A stretch of 64,000 nucleotides of DNA from Streptomyces lasiicapitis (GCF_014646335.1 NZ_BMNG01000015.1:124001-188000); one strand, 5' to 3'. Counted from the first letter of the stretch, positions 44,411-53,808 are shown. The notes: generated from the sequence alone by a model not told the origin. A program made the numbers and translations.

Positions 44411-46096
44411 TCACCGTTTTAGGTTCGAGTCCCACCCGCCGTAACCGGCTGCACCCGGAGGGGCCGCGGTCTGCGGTACGGCAGGGTGCGGCCGGTGAGT
44501 CTCTGTACACGGTCGGGGAGGGTCCGGTGGAGCTCTCGGCCCTGGTGACGCAAGGGGCGTCAGTTGACGGAGCGGTTTGTCCTCCCAGTGGGGCTTGCGC
44601 AGCTCGTGCTTGAGGATCTTGCCGGCGGGTGAGAGCGGGAGCTCGGTGACGAACTCGGTGGTGCGGGGAGCCTTGTAGCCGGCGATGAGCGTCTTGCAGT
44701 GCTCGCGCAGCTCCCCGGCGGTGGCGGTGGTGCCCGGCTTGAGGATGACGATGGCGTGTACGCGCTCGCCGTACGCGTCGTCGGGGACGCCGATCACCGC
44801 GCCGGCGGCGACGGCGGGGTGCTGGGCCAGGGCGTTCTCGACCTCGGCCGAGTACACGTTCTCCCCGCCGGTGACGATCATGTCCTTCAGGCGGTCGACG
44901 ATGAAGACGTAGCCCGCCTCGTCCATATAGGCGCCGTCACCGGTGTGATACCAGCCCTCGCGCAGGACCTTGTGGGTCTCTGCCGGGTCGTCCAGATAGC
45001 CGCTCATCACGTGCCCGCCACGGATCACCACCTCGCCGACCTCGCCGCGCGGCAGCGCCGCCCCGTCCGGGCCGACGATTTTGATCTCGGTGTGCGGGGC
45101 GGCCCGGCCCGCCGAGCGCAGCCGGGTGCCTTCGACGTGGTCGGCCGGGGTGAGCAGGGTGGCGAGAGGGGCCACCTCCGTCATGCCGTACGCCTGTGTG
45201 AAGCCGGCTGCGGGGAAGGCGGCCATGGCGCGCTTCAGCAGCGCCTCGGGCATGGGGGAGCCGCCGTAGGTGAAGGGCCGGAAACCGGACAGGTCGTACG
45301 AGTCGCGGTCCGGGTGGTCCACCAGCATCTGGATCAGCACCGGCGGGAGCATGGCCACCGTCGCGTGGTGCCGCTCGATCGCCCGCAGCGCGGCCAGCGG
45401 CTCGAACGCCGGAATGAAGACGTGGCTGCCGCCGACGAGCAGCTGGGCATTCCAGCAGGCCAGGGCCGCGAGGTGGAACATCGGTGCGGCGTGCAGCGTC
45501 GTGCTGCCGGGCGCGGCGGCCGGGCTGCCCGCCTGGCCGCCGAGCGCCGAGATGATCATGTTGGCGTGGCTGAGCATGGCGCCCTTGGGGAAGCCGGTGG
45601 TGCCGCCGGTGTAGAAGATCCCGGCGAGTGTGTCGCCGCCATGGCGTCCGTCCTCGACCGGCTCGGCGTCGGCCAGCAACTCCTCGTACGACAGTGTCCC
45701 TTGGGGAGGTGCCTGCTCGCCGCAGTGCACCACGGTGTCCAGGACGTCGAGCAGCTGGCCGGTGATCGGGGCGAAGGTGTTGTCGACGAACAGCGTGCGG
45801 GTGCGGGACTGTTGGAGCGATTAGCGGATCTCGGGCGTGGCCCAGCGGATGTTGACCGGGTTCACGACGGCGCCGATCCACCAACTGGCCAGCAGGAACT
45901 CGTGGAAGCGGTCGGAGTTGAGGCTGAGGATCCCGACGCGATCGCCCTGCTGGACGCCGAGCCCGCGCAAGGCGCCTGCCAGCCGTGCGATGCGGTCGGC
46001 GGACTCTCGTACGGTGCGCACCCGCCCGCCGTAGATCGTGAACGGGCCGTCGGGATTCTGCTGGAGCGCCCGGTGCACGGGCTGGGTCAGGTACAT
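44411..46096 (-). pseudogene. Long-chain acyl-CoA synthetase, nonsense codon
   Basis: AMP-forming ligase (ANL superfamily): P-loop FYTGGTTGFPKGAMLSHANM, A5 FTQAYGMTEVAPLA, A8 GWYHTGDGAYMDEAGYVFIV and A10 LSPAGKILKHELRK are present. An in-frame TAA at 45821-45823 (probably a Tyr codon TAC/TAT changed in EIR-stop-SLQQSRTRTLFVD) cuts it after 91 residues. The 3' end also looks altered: the frame runs ~45 codons beyond the usual end up to the prophage att repeat. Activates fatty acids for beta-oxidation. GGAGGAG precedes ATG 46096. Divergent from the double-TetR regulator. Confidence 0.85.
44422..44435 (+). other. Candidate right attachment site (14-bp att core)
   Basis: GGTTCGAGTCCCAC is identical and in the same orientation to the T-arm region of the tRNA-Lys-like fragment at 32024-32037. 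The flanks differ (CCGTTTTA before, CCGCCGTA after). It coincides with the outer edge of the phage genes and with the aberrant 3' end of the acyl-CoA synthetase. Short, and T-arms are conserved among tRNAs, so chance similarity is possible. Confidence 0.45.
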
Positions 46097-46171
46097 GGCC
46101 GGGTCTCCTCCGGTAAGCGGGAGATGCGCTCGTGCGCGCTCATGTATGTATCCCTCCGGAGGCTAGCGAGA

Positions 46172-46235
46172 ATTAACTTAGGCGGCTGTTCGGGCAGTTA
46201 CAAGGCGTACGACAGGCTGTCGAGGATTAACTTGG
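46172..46235. promoter_or_regulatory. Repeated operator-like sequence in divergent region
   Basis: ATTAACTTAGG (46172-46182) and ATTAACTTGG (46226-46235) recur 54 bp apart in the 152-nt gap between the acyl-CoA synthetase and regulator genes. The second overlaps the -10 box TAGCCT (46236-46241) of the regulator, whose ATG follows 7 nt later (leaderless). Likely binding sites of the regulator. Confidence 0.5.
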
Positions 46236-46248
46236 TAGCCTGACGCGC

Positions 46249-47412
46249 ATGACCAGCCAGCCCGTCAGACGTCCTCGGGATCGCAAGCAGACGATCATCA
46301 GGACGGCGGCCGAGCTCTTCTCGGAGAAGGGCTTCCACGGCGTCCACCTGGGAGAAATTGCCACCGCGGTGGGGATCTCGACGCCCGCCCTGTACCGGCA
46401 CTTCAAGGGCAAGAGCGATCTCCTTGCACGGGTGCTCGCGGAGGACTGTGACCGGATCCAGCGCATCGCGGGCGCCGCGGACAGTGCGCAGGGCGCGCTG
46501 CGCGGGCTGGCCGAGGGCGTGGCCGAGCGCAGGGAACTCGCGGTGCTGTGGCAGCGCGAGGCGCGCAACCTTCCCGAGGAGCTGCGCGACGCGTGTCAGG
46601 AGCAGATGCGGAGCGTCGGCGAGCGGGTCGCCGGACTTCTCCGGCGTGAGCGGCCGGAGCTCTCGGCGGGCGGAGCCGAGCTGCTCGCCTGGGCGTCGCT
46701 CCGTGTGGCCGCCAGCCCCGGCCACCACCGCGTGCCGTGTACCCCCGCCCGACTGCAGGAGCGGATGGAGCAGCTGTCGGTCTTGGTGCTCCACCACGGA
46801 ACCGTCCACGAGGACGGCCCCGCCCACGCCCCCGCCAAATCCGCGGGCGGCGGTCTCGCCCCGGCCTCGCGGCGGGAAGCCCTGATCGGTGCGGCCACCG
46901 AGCTGTTCGGCAGCCGGGGGTTCCATGAGGTCAGCCTCGACGACATCGGCGCCGCGGTCGGCATCGCGGGCCCGAGCGTGTACAAGCACTTCGCCGGCAA
47001 GGGCGAGATCCTCTACGAACTCCTGAACCGTGGCGCGGCAGTGCTGCAACTCGTCCTGACCCGGGCCATGTCGACCGCGCGCACCCCGCAGGAGGCGCTG
47101 GACGCCCTCGTACGCGGCTATGTGGAGGTCGTCGGCGAGCACACCGAGATGTTCAGCGCCCTCGTCACCGAGGTCATCAACCTGCCCGACGACCAGCGCC
47201 ACGCCATCCGCCGTATCCAGCACGACTATGTGGCCGAGTGGGTGGAACTCCTGCGCCAGGTGCGCCCGGACCTTGACCGCACGGACGCGCGGCTGACCGT
47301 GCAGGGCGTGCTCGGGATGATCAGCGACGTGTGGGGGATCCCTCATCTCCGCCGCCGGCCCCGGCTGGCGGAGGAACTGGCCGGGCTTTCGCGGCTGTTG
47401 TTCTCCTGCTGA
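46249..47412 (+). CDS. Regulator with two tandem TetR domains
   Basis: 387 residues. First TetR HTH: TIIRTAAELFSEKGFHGVHL then IATAVGISTPALYRHFKGKS (residues 15-55). Second: ALIGAATELFGSRGFHEVSL then IGAAVGIAGPSVYKHFAGKG (about 210-250). A C-terminal ligand-binding helix bundle follows (VRGYVEVVGEHTEMFSALVT). A single-chain fusion of two TetR proteins could act as a built-in pseudo-dimer. Divergent from the fatty acyl-CoA ligase, so it likely senses acyl-CoA and represses it. Leaderless start (TAGCCT-7-ATG). Confidence 0.88.
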   Translation: MTSQPVRRPRDRKQTIIRTAAELFSEKGFHGVHLGEIATAVGISTPALYRHFKGKSDLLARVLAEDCDRIQRIAGAADSAQGALRGLAEGVAERRELAVLWQREARNLPEELRDACQEQMRSVGERVAGLLRRERPELSAGGAELLAWASLRVAASPGHHRVPCTPARLQERMEQLSVLVLHHGTVHEDGPAHAPAKSAGGGLAPASRREALIGAATELFGSRGFHEVSLDDIGAAVGIAGPSVYKHFAGKGEILYELLNRGAAVLQLVLTRAMSTARTPQEALDALVRGYVEVVGEHTEMFSALVTEVINLPDDQRHAIRRIQHDYVAEWVELLRQVRPDLDRTDARLTVQGVLGMISDVWGIPHLRRRPRLAEELAGLSRLLFSC

Positions 47413-47477
47413 TTCCGCTTGTTGTTCTGCTGCGCGGTGAGCGAGCGATGGCGGTCATGCGCCGTATCGGGCAGCTC

Positions 47478-48260
47478 CTAGCCGCCAGCCGGGGCCCAGA
47501 ACGGCGCGGGCAACGCCTCGACCTCCAGGGCGGATTGGCGGAAGTCGGCGGCGACCGGGAGCAGCGCCGTGTACACCGGGTTGCCGTCGGCGGCCAGGCG
47601 GTCGATGACTTCGGCGTTGGTGCGGGCACGTGTGGCCACTACGGCTGCGAACGCCGAGCGGTCGCCCTCGTAGCCGTACGCGTCGAGCAGCAGGTGCAGA
47701 CGCCGGGAGCGGTCGTCGAAGGCGGTGAAACCGGTTCGCTCGGCCAACTCCCGGGACTGCAACGGCACCCAGGTCAACGCGATGAATGCCAGCTCGAATT
47801 CGCGTGATGAGGGGCCCGCTGTGTCCCAGTCGAAGAACCCGGCGAGATCGCCGTCGCGCCACACCGCGTTCCAGGGGGCGGCGTCATGGTGGCCGATGAT
47901 CAGCCCCGGCCGCCATGTCTGCCCGGCGAGCCAGCGTGCCCCCGACGGCGGCACGAACGTCTCCGTGGCGTCGTGGAGTCGGCGGGCCCATCTGCCGACA
48001 CTCACCAGTGCGGCGTCCGTACGCACCCAGGCAGGCAAAGGGAGGTCCGCACCCGTGGTCTCGCCCACGAGGTGGGTCAGGATCTCGCGCCCTTCGGCGT
48101 CCACCCCGAGCACCTGGGGCGCCTCGCGGAACCCCACGGCCTCCAGGTGGCGCAGCACCGCGTGCACGGCGGGTGTCCAGGGCTGTACGGGGCGGCGGAC
48201 CGTGTCGCCGACGCGCACCGCACCCACGGTCTTGCCGCCTGGCAGGCGCTGTTCGTCCAT
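47478..48260 (-). CDS. Aminoglycoside phosphotransferase-family kinase
   Basis: 260 residues: VRRPVQPWTPAVHAVLRHLE with the nucleotide-binding segment, the catalytic loop LIIGHHDAAPWNAVW (Brenner-type HxDxxxxN, Asp about 147), and the metal-binding AGFFDWDTAGPSSREFELAF. Phosphorylates a hydroxyl of an unknown metabolite; not evidence of aminoglycoside resistance by itself. ATG 48260 is 6 nt after TACAAC, so likely leaderless. Confidence 0.82.
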   Translation of the reverse strand: MDEQRLPGGKTVGAVRVGDTVRRPVQPWTPAVHAVLRHLEAVGFREAPQVLGVDAEGREILTHLVGETTGADLPLPAWVRTDAALVSVGRWARRLHDATETFVPPSGARWLAGQTWRPGLIIGHHDAAPWNAVWRDGDLAGFFDWDTAGPSSREFELAFIALTWVPLQSRELAERTGFTAFDDRSRRLHLLLDAYGYEGDRSAFAAVVATRARTNAEVIDRLAADGNPVYTALLPVAADFRQSALEVEALPAPFWAPAGG

Positions 48261-48324
48261 GGCCCGGTTGTATCGCAGGCCGATCGTCCACGCATCCGCA
48301 TTTCCCGGGCCCAGGGGAGGGGGC

Positions 48325-48358
48325 GGGGGCCGGAGCACCACCAGGTGTCCCGGCCCCC
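48325..48358 (-). terminator. Terminator after metE
   Basis: GGGGGCCGG (48325-48333) and CCGGCCCCC (48350-48358) form a 9-bp GC stem 14 nt beyond the metE stop. Confidence 0.7.
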
Positions 48359-48371
48359 GTAGAGCTTCCGG

Positions 48372-50690
48372 TCAGGACGCGGGCAACTCCCCACGCACCG
48401 CACGCGCCGCGGCGACGAGGTTCTCCAGCGAGGCGCGCGTCTCGGGCCAACCGCGGGTCTTCAGGCCGCAGTCGGGGTTGACCCACAGGCGCTCGGCCGG
48501 GATGGCCTCAAGTCCCTTGCGCAGCAGGGCAGATGCTTCGTCGGTGCTGGGCACGCGGGGGGAGTGGATGTCGTAGACACCCGGGCCCGCCTCGCGCGGG
48601 TAGCCGTGCTCGGCCAGTTCGCGCGCGACCTGCATGTGCGAGCGGGCCGCCTCCAGGCTGATGACGTCAGCGTCGAGGTCGTCGATGGCCTGGACGATGT
48701 CGCCGAACTCCGCGTAGCACATGTGCGTGTGGATCTGCGTGGCGTCGCGTACGCCGCTGGTGGTGAGGCGGAAGGACTCGGTGGCCCAGTCCAGGTAGGC
48801 GGGACGGTCGGCGGCGCGCAGCGGCAGCGTCTCGCGCAGCGCGGGCTCGTCGACCTGGATGACCGAAGTGCCCGCCGCCTCAAGGTCGTTGACCTCGTCG
48901 CGCAGGGCGAGGGCGACCTGCCGTGCGGTGTCGCCGAGCGGCTGGTCGTCGCGGACGAAGGACCAGGCGAGCATGGTGACGGGCCCGGTCAGCATGCCCT
49001 TGACCGGGCGGTCGGTCAGGGAGTTGGCGTACGACGTCCAGCGCACCGTCATCGGCTCGGGACGGGAGATGTCGCCGGCGAGGACCGGCGGGCGCACATA
49101 GCGGGTGCCGTAGGACTGGACCCAGCCGTGCTGGGTGGCGAGGTAGCCGGTGAGCTGCTCGGCGAAGTACTGCACCATGTCGTTGCGCTCGGGCTCGCCG
49201 TGCACCAGGACGTCGATGCCGGTCTTCTCCTGGAAGGAGATGACCTCGCGGATCTCGTTCTCGATCCGCTCTTCGTACCCGGCGGTGTCGATGCGTCCCG
49301 CGCGCAGGTCGGCGCGGGCCGTGCGCAGCTCGTTGGTCTGCGGGAACGAGCCGATGGTGGTCGTGGGAAGCAGCGGCAGCTTGAGGTGGGAGCGCTGGGC
49401 GGTGGTCCGCTCGGCGTACGGCTGCGAGCGGCGGCCGTCGGCGTCGGTGACGGCGGCGGCACGGGCGCGTACGGCCGGGTCGTGGGTGATCGCCGAACCG
49501 GCGCGGGAGGCCAAGTCGGCGCGGTTGGCGGCGAGTTCGGCGGTGATGGAGCCGGTGCCCTGCGCCAGGCCCTTGGCGAGGGTGACGATCTCGGTGGTCT
49601 TCTGCTTGGCGAAGGCGAGCCAGCGCAGGATCTGCGGGTCGATGTCCCGCTCGGCCGCTGCGTCGATCGGCACGTGCAGGAGGGAGCAGGACGCGGCCAC
49701 GTCGACCCGGTCGGCCAGGCCGAGGAGCGTACCCAGCGTGGACAGGGACTTCTCGAGGTCGTTGATCCAGATGTTGCGGCCATTGACCACACCGGCGACC
49801 AGGCGCTTGCCGGGCAGCCCGCCCACGGACGCGAGCGCCTCGAGGTTGGCCGCGGCGGCGTCGGTGAAGTCCAGGGCCAGGCCGTCGATCGGGGCCTTCG
49901 CCAGGACGGGCAGGGCATCGCCGAGCCGGTCGAAGTACGAGGCGACCAGGAGCTTGGACCGGTCGGTGAGCGCGCCGAGGTCGCGGTAGGCGCGGGCGGC
50001 AGCGTTGAGCTCGGCCGGGGTGCGGTCCTCGACCAGAGCGGGCTCGTCGAGCTGCACCCACTCGGCGCCGGCCGCGCGCAGATCGGCGAGCACCTCGGCG
50101 TACACGGGAAGGAGCCGGTCAAGCAGGGTGAGCGGCTCGAAGTCGGCGGACACGCCGGGCGCGGGCTTGGCGAGCAGCAGATAGGTGACCGGGCCGACCA
50201 GGACCGGGCGGGCGGCGAGGTCCAGCGCGAGGGCCTCCTTGAGCTCGGCGACCTGCTTGGCGGAGTCGGCGGTGAAGACGGTGTCGGGGCCCAACTCCGG
50301 GACCAGGTAGTGGTAGTTGGTGTCGAACCACTTGGTCATCTCCAGCGGCGCGACGTCCTGGGTGCCGCGGGCCATCGCGAAGTAACCGTCGAGCGGATCG
50401 GCGTCGACGGCCGAGCGGTGCCGCTGAGGGACAGCGCCGACCATGACACTGGTGTCCAGGACATGGTCGTAGTACGAGAAGTCACCGGTCGGCACCTCGT
50501 GGATGCCGGCGTCGGCCAGTTGCCGCCAGGTGGAGCGGCGCAGCTCCGCCGCGGTCTCCTTGAGGGCGTCGGCGCCGACGCGGCCCTTCCAGTAGCCCTC
50601 GATGGCCTTCTTCAGTTCGCGGTTCGCGCCCTGGCAGGGGTAGCCGTACACGGTGGCCCGTGCTGCCGCGGCTGCGGACTTCGCTGTCAC
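48372..50690 (-). CDS. metE: Cobalamin-independent methionine synthase
   Basis: 772 residues, 5-methyltetrahydropteroyltriglutamate-homocysteine methyltransferase. It transfers methyl from methyl-THF (polyglutamate) to homocysteine, making methionine without B12. Two TIM barrels: N-terminal folate domain (TVYGYPCQGANRELKKAIEG, TYLLLAKP) and C-terminal catalytic domain with LPTTTIGSFPQTNELRTARA (about residue 450), ERNDMVQYFAEQL, zinc ligands in HMCYAEFGDI (His/Cys, about 665) and NPDCGLKTRGW (Cys, about 750). GTG 50690 follows AAGGAG. Under a cobalamin riboswitch. Confidence 0.97.
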   Translation of the reverse strand: MTAKSAAAAARATVYGYPCQGANRELKKAIEGYWKGRVGADALKETAAELRRSTWRQLADAGIHEVPTGDFSYYDHVLDTSVMVGAVPQRHRSAVDADPLDGYFAMARGTQDVAPLEMTKWFDTNYHYLVPELGPDTVFTADSAKQVAELKEALALDLAARPVLVGPVTYLLLAKPAPGVSADFEPLTLLDRLLPVYAEVLADLRAAGAEWVQLDEPALVEDRTPAELNAAARAYRDLGALTDRSKLLVASYFDRLGDALPVLAKAPIDGLALDFTDAAAANLEALASVGGLPGKRLVAGVVNGRNIWINDLEKSLSTLGTLLGLADRVDVAASCSLLHVPIDAAAERDIDPQILRWLAFAKQKTTEIVTLAKGLAQGTGSITAELAANRADLASRAGSAITHDPAVRARAAAVTDADGRRSQPYAERTTAQRSHLKLPLLPTTTIGSFPQTNELRTARADLRAGRIDTAGYEERIENEIREVISFQEKTGIDVLVHGEPERNDMVQYFAEQLTGYLATQHGWVQSYGTRYVRPPVLAGDISRPEPMTVRWTSYANSLTDRPVKGMLTGPVTMLAWSFVRDDQPLGDTARQVALALRDEVNDLEAAGTSVIQVDEPALRETLPLRAADRPAYLDWATESFRLTTSGVRDATQIHTHMCYAEFGDIVQAIDDLDADVISLEAARSHMQVARELAEHGYPREAGPGVYDIHSPRVPSTDEASALLRKGLEAIPAERLWVNPDCGLKTRGWPETRASLENLVAAARAVRGELPAS

Positions 50691-50869
50691 GGAAATCTCC
50701 TTCGCGAGATGACTCCTGAGAATCCCGGGGACGGGACACGGACGCGAAGGGGTGACGAAACCGGACGGAACGCACTGGCGCCACTGGCGCGGTGCTCCGC
50801 CTGGTTATGCACGCCGACCCGCCCACGAGGTCACCGGGATGTCCGCACGCGATCGGTCACGTGCGGGCA

Positions 50870-51030
50870 ACGGGCAGGTCTTCGGACTCGCGGGCACATC
50901 TGCCGGGGCAGATTCCTACTGGCCGTCGCTTCCCGGATCCGCGGCCGGATCCAGTGCTCATGACGGCGGTCGTTCCCGCTCACCGCTGCGGGGCAGTCCC
51001 GGATTCCCACCGGGTTCCCTCTTACGACGC
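50870..51030 (-). promoter_or_regulatory. Cobalamin (B12) riboswitch upstream of metE
   Basis: The minus strand carries the cobalamin riboswitch landmarks in order: GGGAACCCGGTGGGAATCCG (near 51015), ACTGCCCCGCAGCGGTGAGC, GAGCACTGG, GGGAAGCGACGGCCAGTAGG (L5/P6 region) and the 3' end GCGAGTCCGAAGACCTGCC. Its 3' end lies about 180 nt before the metE GTG. Adenosyl/methylcobalamin binding would shut down metE so that B12-dependent MetH is used instead. Confidence 0.92.
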
Positions 51031-51153
51031 GCCTGCCTGGGTGACAGGGCGAACCAGCTGCACAGGTCAGCCTAGGGGGCGGGTGCCGTCTTGGGCAGTA
51101 CCGCCCACATGTCGGACCGTGACATGAGACACGGATTCGATCGTGGAGACAGG

Positions 51154-51202
51154 TGTGAAGGGGCGCGGAACAGTGCACCACCCTGTTCCGCGCCCCTTCA
51201 CA
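51154..51202. terminator. Strong terminator, perfect 20-bp stem
   Basis: TGTGAAGGGGCGCGGAACAG (51154-51173) pairs with its complement at 51183-51202 around a 9-nt loop. It lies after the aceB-hydroxyacyl-Co A dehydrogenase transcription unit and upstream of the metE riboswitch. Confidence 0.9.
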
Positions 51203-51242
51203 GCAGCCGCAGGCCCCTCAGCCGACGGCGGACCCGGGCCCC

Positions 51243-52112
51243 TCAGCCCCGGTCGTACGTGTGGAACCCGCGGCCGCTCTTCCGGCCGAGCAGCCCCGCC
51301 TCCACCATCCGCTGGAGCAGCGGCGGCGGGGCGTACAGAGGTTCCTTGAACTCCTCGTAGAGGGATTCGGCGATGGACGCGACAGTGTCCAGGCCGATCA
51401 GGTCGGCCAGCTTGAGCGGGCCCATCGGGTGGGCGCAGCCCAGCTCCATCCCGGCGTCCACGTCGGTCGCGGTGGCGAACCCGGACTCGGCCATGCGGAT
51501 GGCCGAGAGGAGATACGGGACGAGCAGGGCGTTGACGACGAAGCCGGCGCGGTCCTGGGAGCGTACGACGGTTTTGCCCAGGGTGTGCGTGGCGAAGTCC
51601 TCGATGACGGAGACCGTCTCGGGGTCCGTGTGCAGCGAGGAGACGACCTCGACCAGGGGCAGGACCGGGACAGGGTTGAAGAAGTGCAGTCCGAGGACGC
51701 GGTCGGCGCGTCCGGTGGCCATGCCCAGGCGCATGACCGGGATGGACGAGGTGTTGGTGGCGAGGATCGCCCCGGGGTCCTCGACGATCTTGTCGAGGGC
51801 GGCGAACACCTCCGTCTTCGCCGCGGTGTTCTCGACCACGGCCTCGACGACGAGTTGGCGGTCGGCCAGGTCGTCGAGGCTGCCGGTGAAGACCATCCGG
51901 GCCAGCGCGTCCTCGGCGGAGATACGGTCCAACTTGCCGCGCTGGACGGCGCGTTCGAGGGAGACGGCGATCCGCTCGCGGGCGGCACGGGCGGCGACGG
52001 CGTCGGCCTCGCACACCACGGTGTCCAGACCGGCGCGGGCGCACACCTCGGCGATTCCGGCGCCCATCTGGCCGCCACCGACGACGCCGATGCGGCGGAT
52101 GGCTGTGGTCAT
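51243..52112 (-). CDS. 3-hydroxyacyl-CoA (3-hydroxybutyryl-CoA) dehydrogenase
   Basis: 289 residues. NAD-binding GVVGGGQMGAGIAEVCARAG at the N-terminus, VEAVVENTAAKTEVFAALDK, catalytic Ser/His region ATNTSSIPVMRLGMATGRAD and VLGLHFFNPVPVLPLVEVVS (His at the active site), C-terminal SGFATATDVDAGMELGCAHP. Oxidises L-3-hydroxyacyl-CoA, linking fatty-acid or butanoate carbon to the glyoxylate cycle encoded upstream. ATG overlaps the aceB stop by 4 nt (translational coupling). Confidence 0.92.
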   Translation of the reverse strand: MTTAIRRIGVVGGGQMGAGIAEVCARAGLDTVVCEADAVAARAARERIAVSLERAVQRGKLDRISAEDALARMVFTGSLDDLADRQLVVEAVVENTAAKTEVFAALDKIVEDPGAILATNTSSIPVMRLGMATGRADRVLGLHFFNPVPVLPLVEVVSSLHTDPETVSVIEDFATHTLGKTVVRSQDRAGFVVNALLVPYLLSAIRMAESGFATATDVDAGMELGCAHPMGPLKLADLIGLDTVASIAESLYEEFKEPLYAPPPLLQRMVEAGLLGRKSGRGFHTYDRG

Positions 52113-53722
52113 GATTGTCCCTCCGGGCGGTGGTCGCCCTCCGGGCGGCGGTCGACGAGGTGGCGGCTGTAGGCGTCGTTAGTGAAGAAGGCCGGCAATT
52201 CCCGTGCGAGGGCGGTGCGTTCGAAGAGCGCGCGGATGTCGTCGACGGGAGCCCAGGGGTACTGCGCGCCCAGGGAGTCGAGTTCGGCTTCCATCAGGTC
52301 TACGACCGTGGCGCGTTCGACGACCCGGTGCCGCAGCCACTGCCAGATCTGCACCCGGGCGATCTCGGCGGTGGCGGCGTCCTCCATCAGCCCGTCCAGG
52401 GCGACGGCACCCTGCCCGCGCAGCCACGCGGCGAAGTAGCGCAGGGCCACCGAGATGTTCGTACGGACACCCTCGGGGGTGGGCGGCGCGCTGACGCGGC
52501 GCACGGACAGGAGCTGAGCCGCCGTCACCTCGACGTCGTCGCGGGTGCGTTCGATCTGGTGCGGACGGCTCTCGAGCACCCCGTCGAAGACCTCGCGGCA
52601 GGCGGGGACGAGCGCGGGATGGGCGACCCAGGAGCCGTCGAAGCCGTCCTCGGCCTCGCGTTCCTTGTCGAGCCGCACCTTGGCGAGCGCGGCCTGGTGG
52701 GCGTCGGGGTCCTTGCTGGGCACGTGGGCGGCCATGCCGCCGATGGCGTGCGCGCCGCGCTTGTGGCAGGTGCGCACGAGGAGTTCGGTGTACGCCCGCA
52801 TGAACGGGGCGGTCATGGTGACCTTCGCCCGGTCGGGGAGAAGGAAGTCGGTGCGGTGCCCGAAGGTCTTGATGAGGCTGAACAGGTAGTCCCAGCGCCC
52901 GGCGTTGAGGCCGGAGCTGTGCTCGCGCAGCTCGTAGAGGATCTCCTCCATCGCGACGGCCGCCGTGATGGTCTCGATCAGGACGGTGGCGCGGATCGTG
53001 CCGCGGGGGATGCCGAGCAGATCCTGGGCGAGCACGAACACGTCGTTCCACAGCCGTGCCTCGCCGCGGCTCTCCAGCTTCGGCAGGTAGAAGTACGGGC
53101 CGTGTCCGGCGTCGATCTGCCGCTGGGCGCAGTGGAAGAAGTACAGCCCGAAGTCCACAAGCGACGCGGGCGCCGGGTGGCCGTCGAACTCCAGGTGGTC
53201 CTCGGTCAGGTGCCAGCCGCGCGGGCGCACGACGATGGTCGCGAGCTGCTCGCCCAGCTCGTACCGCTTGCCCTCCGGTGTGGTGAAGTCGATGCGGCGC
53301 TCGATGGCGTCGAGCAGGTTCAACTGACCGTCGACGACGTTGTTCCAGGTGGGCGAGGTGGCGTCCTCGAAGTCCGCCATCCACACCCGCGCGCCCGAGT
53401 TGAGGGCGTTGACCGTCATCCGGCGGTCCGGCGGCCCGGTGATCTCCACGCGGCGGTCGGTCAGGCCGGGCGCGGGGGGCGCCACGCGCCAGGAGTCGTC
53501 GGCGCGGATACGTCCGGTGGTGAGCGAGAAGTCGAGCGGGGAGCCGGACGCCAGCCGGTCCCGCACCCGCATGCGTTCCTTGAGGATTTCCAGGCGGCGG
53601 TCACCGAAGGCGTCGACGAGACGGCCGACGAACTCCAGCGCCGCGGGGGAGAGGATCTCGTCGTGGCGGTCACCCGGCTGGCCGAGGACCCGGACGGTGA
53701 CGGTCGGAGCGATGGTGGTCAT
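52109..53722 (-). CDS. aceB: Malate synthase A
   Basis: 537 residues. Condenses glyoxylate with acetyl-CoA to malate. Family segments: VWMADFEDATSPTWNNVVDG (about residue 113), RPRGWHLTEDHLEFDG, GPYFYLPKLESRGEARLWND (about 205), RATVLIETITAAVAMEEILY (catalytic Glu region), GRWDYLFSLIKTF and AVALDGLMEDAATAEIAR near the catalytic Asp. AGGAGA before ATG 53722. Second enzyme of the glyoxylate shunt, downstream of aceA but separated by a terminator. Confidence 0.96.
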   Translation of the reverse strand: MTTIAPTVTVRVLGQPGDRHDEILSPAALEFVGRLVDAFGDRRLEILKERMRVRDRLASGSPLDFSLTTGRIRADDSWRVAPPAPGLTDRRVEITGPPDRRMTVNALNSGARVWMADFEDATSPTWNNVVDGQLNLLDAIERRIDFTTPEGKRYELGEQLATIVVRPRGWHLTEDHLEFDGHPAPASLVDFGLYFFHCAQRQIDAGHGPYFYLPKLESRGEARLWNDVFVLAQDLLGIPRGTIRATVLIETITAAVAMEEILYELREHSSGLNAGRWDYLFSLIKTFGHRTDFLLPDRAKVTMTAPFMRAYTELLVRTCHKRGAHAIGGMAAHVPSKDPDAHQAALAKVRLDKEREAEDGFDGSWVAHPALVPACREVFDGVLESRPHQIERTRDDVEVTAAQLLSVRRVSAPPTPEGVRTNISVALRYFAAWLRGQGAVALDGLMEDAATAEIARVQIWQWLRHRVVERATVVDLMEAELDSLGAQYPWAPVDDIRALFERTALARELPAFFTNDAYSRHLVDRRPEGDHRPEGQS

Positions 53723-53788
53723 GGAGGTCTCCTCAGCGGGAGCGGGAGCGGGACGGAAGAGGGCGGGCAGGGGAGGGAGCGCGGCAGG

Positions 53789-53808
53789 CGCGCCCCGTAA
53801 GGGGCGCG
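53789..53808 (-). terminator. Terminator after aceA
   Basis: CGCGCCCC-gtaa-GGGGCGCG, an 8-bp GC stem in the aceA-aceB gap. It would allow separate or attenuated transcription of aceB. Confidence 0.65.

Noticed and set aside
44411..44443. Complete tRNA gene at the right prophage edge
   Set aside because: Only the T-loop-like GGTTCGAGTCCCAC is present; there is no matching acceptor, D-arm or anticodon arm.
47478..48260. Aminoglycoside resistance gene
   Set aside because: Only the general phosphotransferase fold is visible; no specific similarity to APH(3') or APH(6) enzymes can be claimed.
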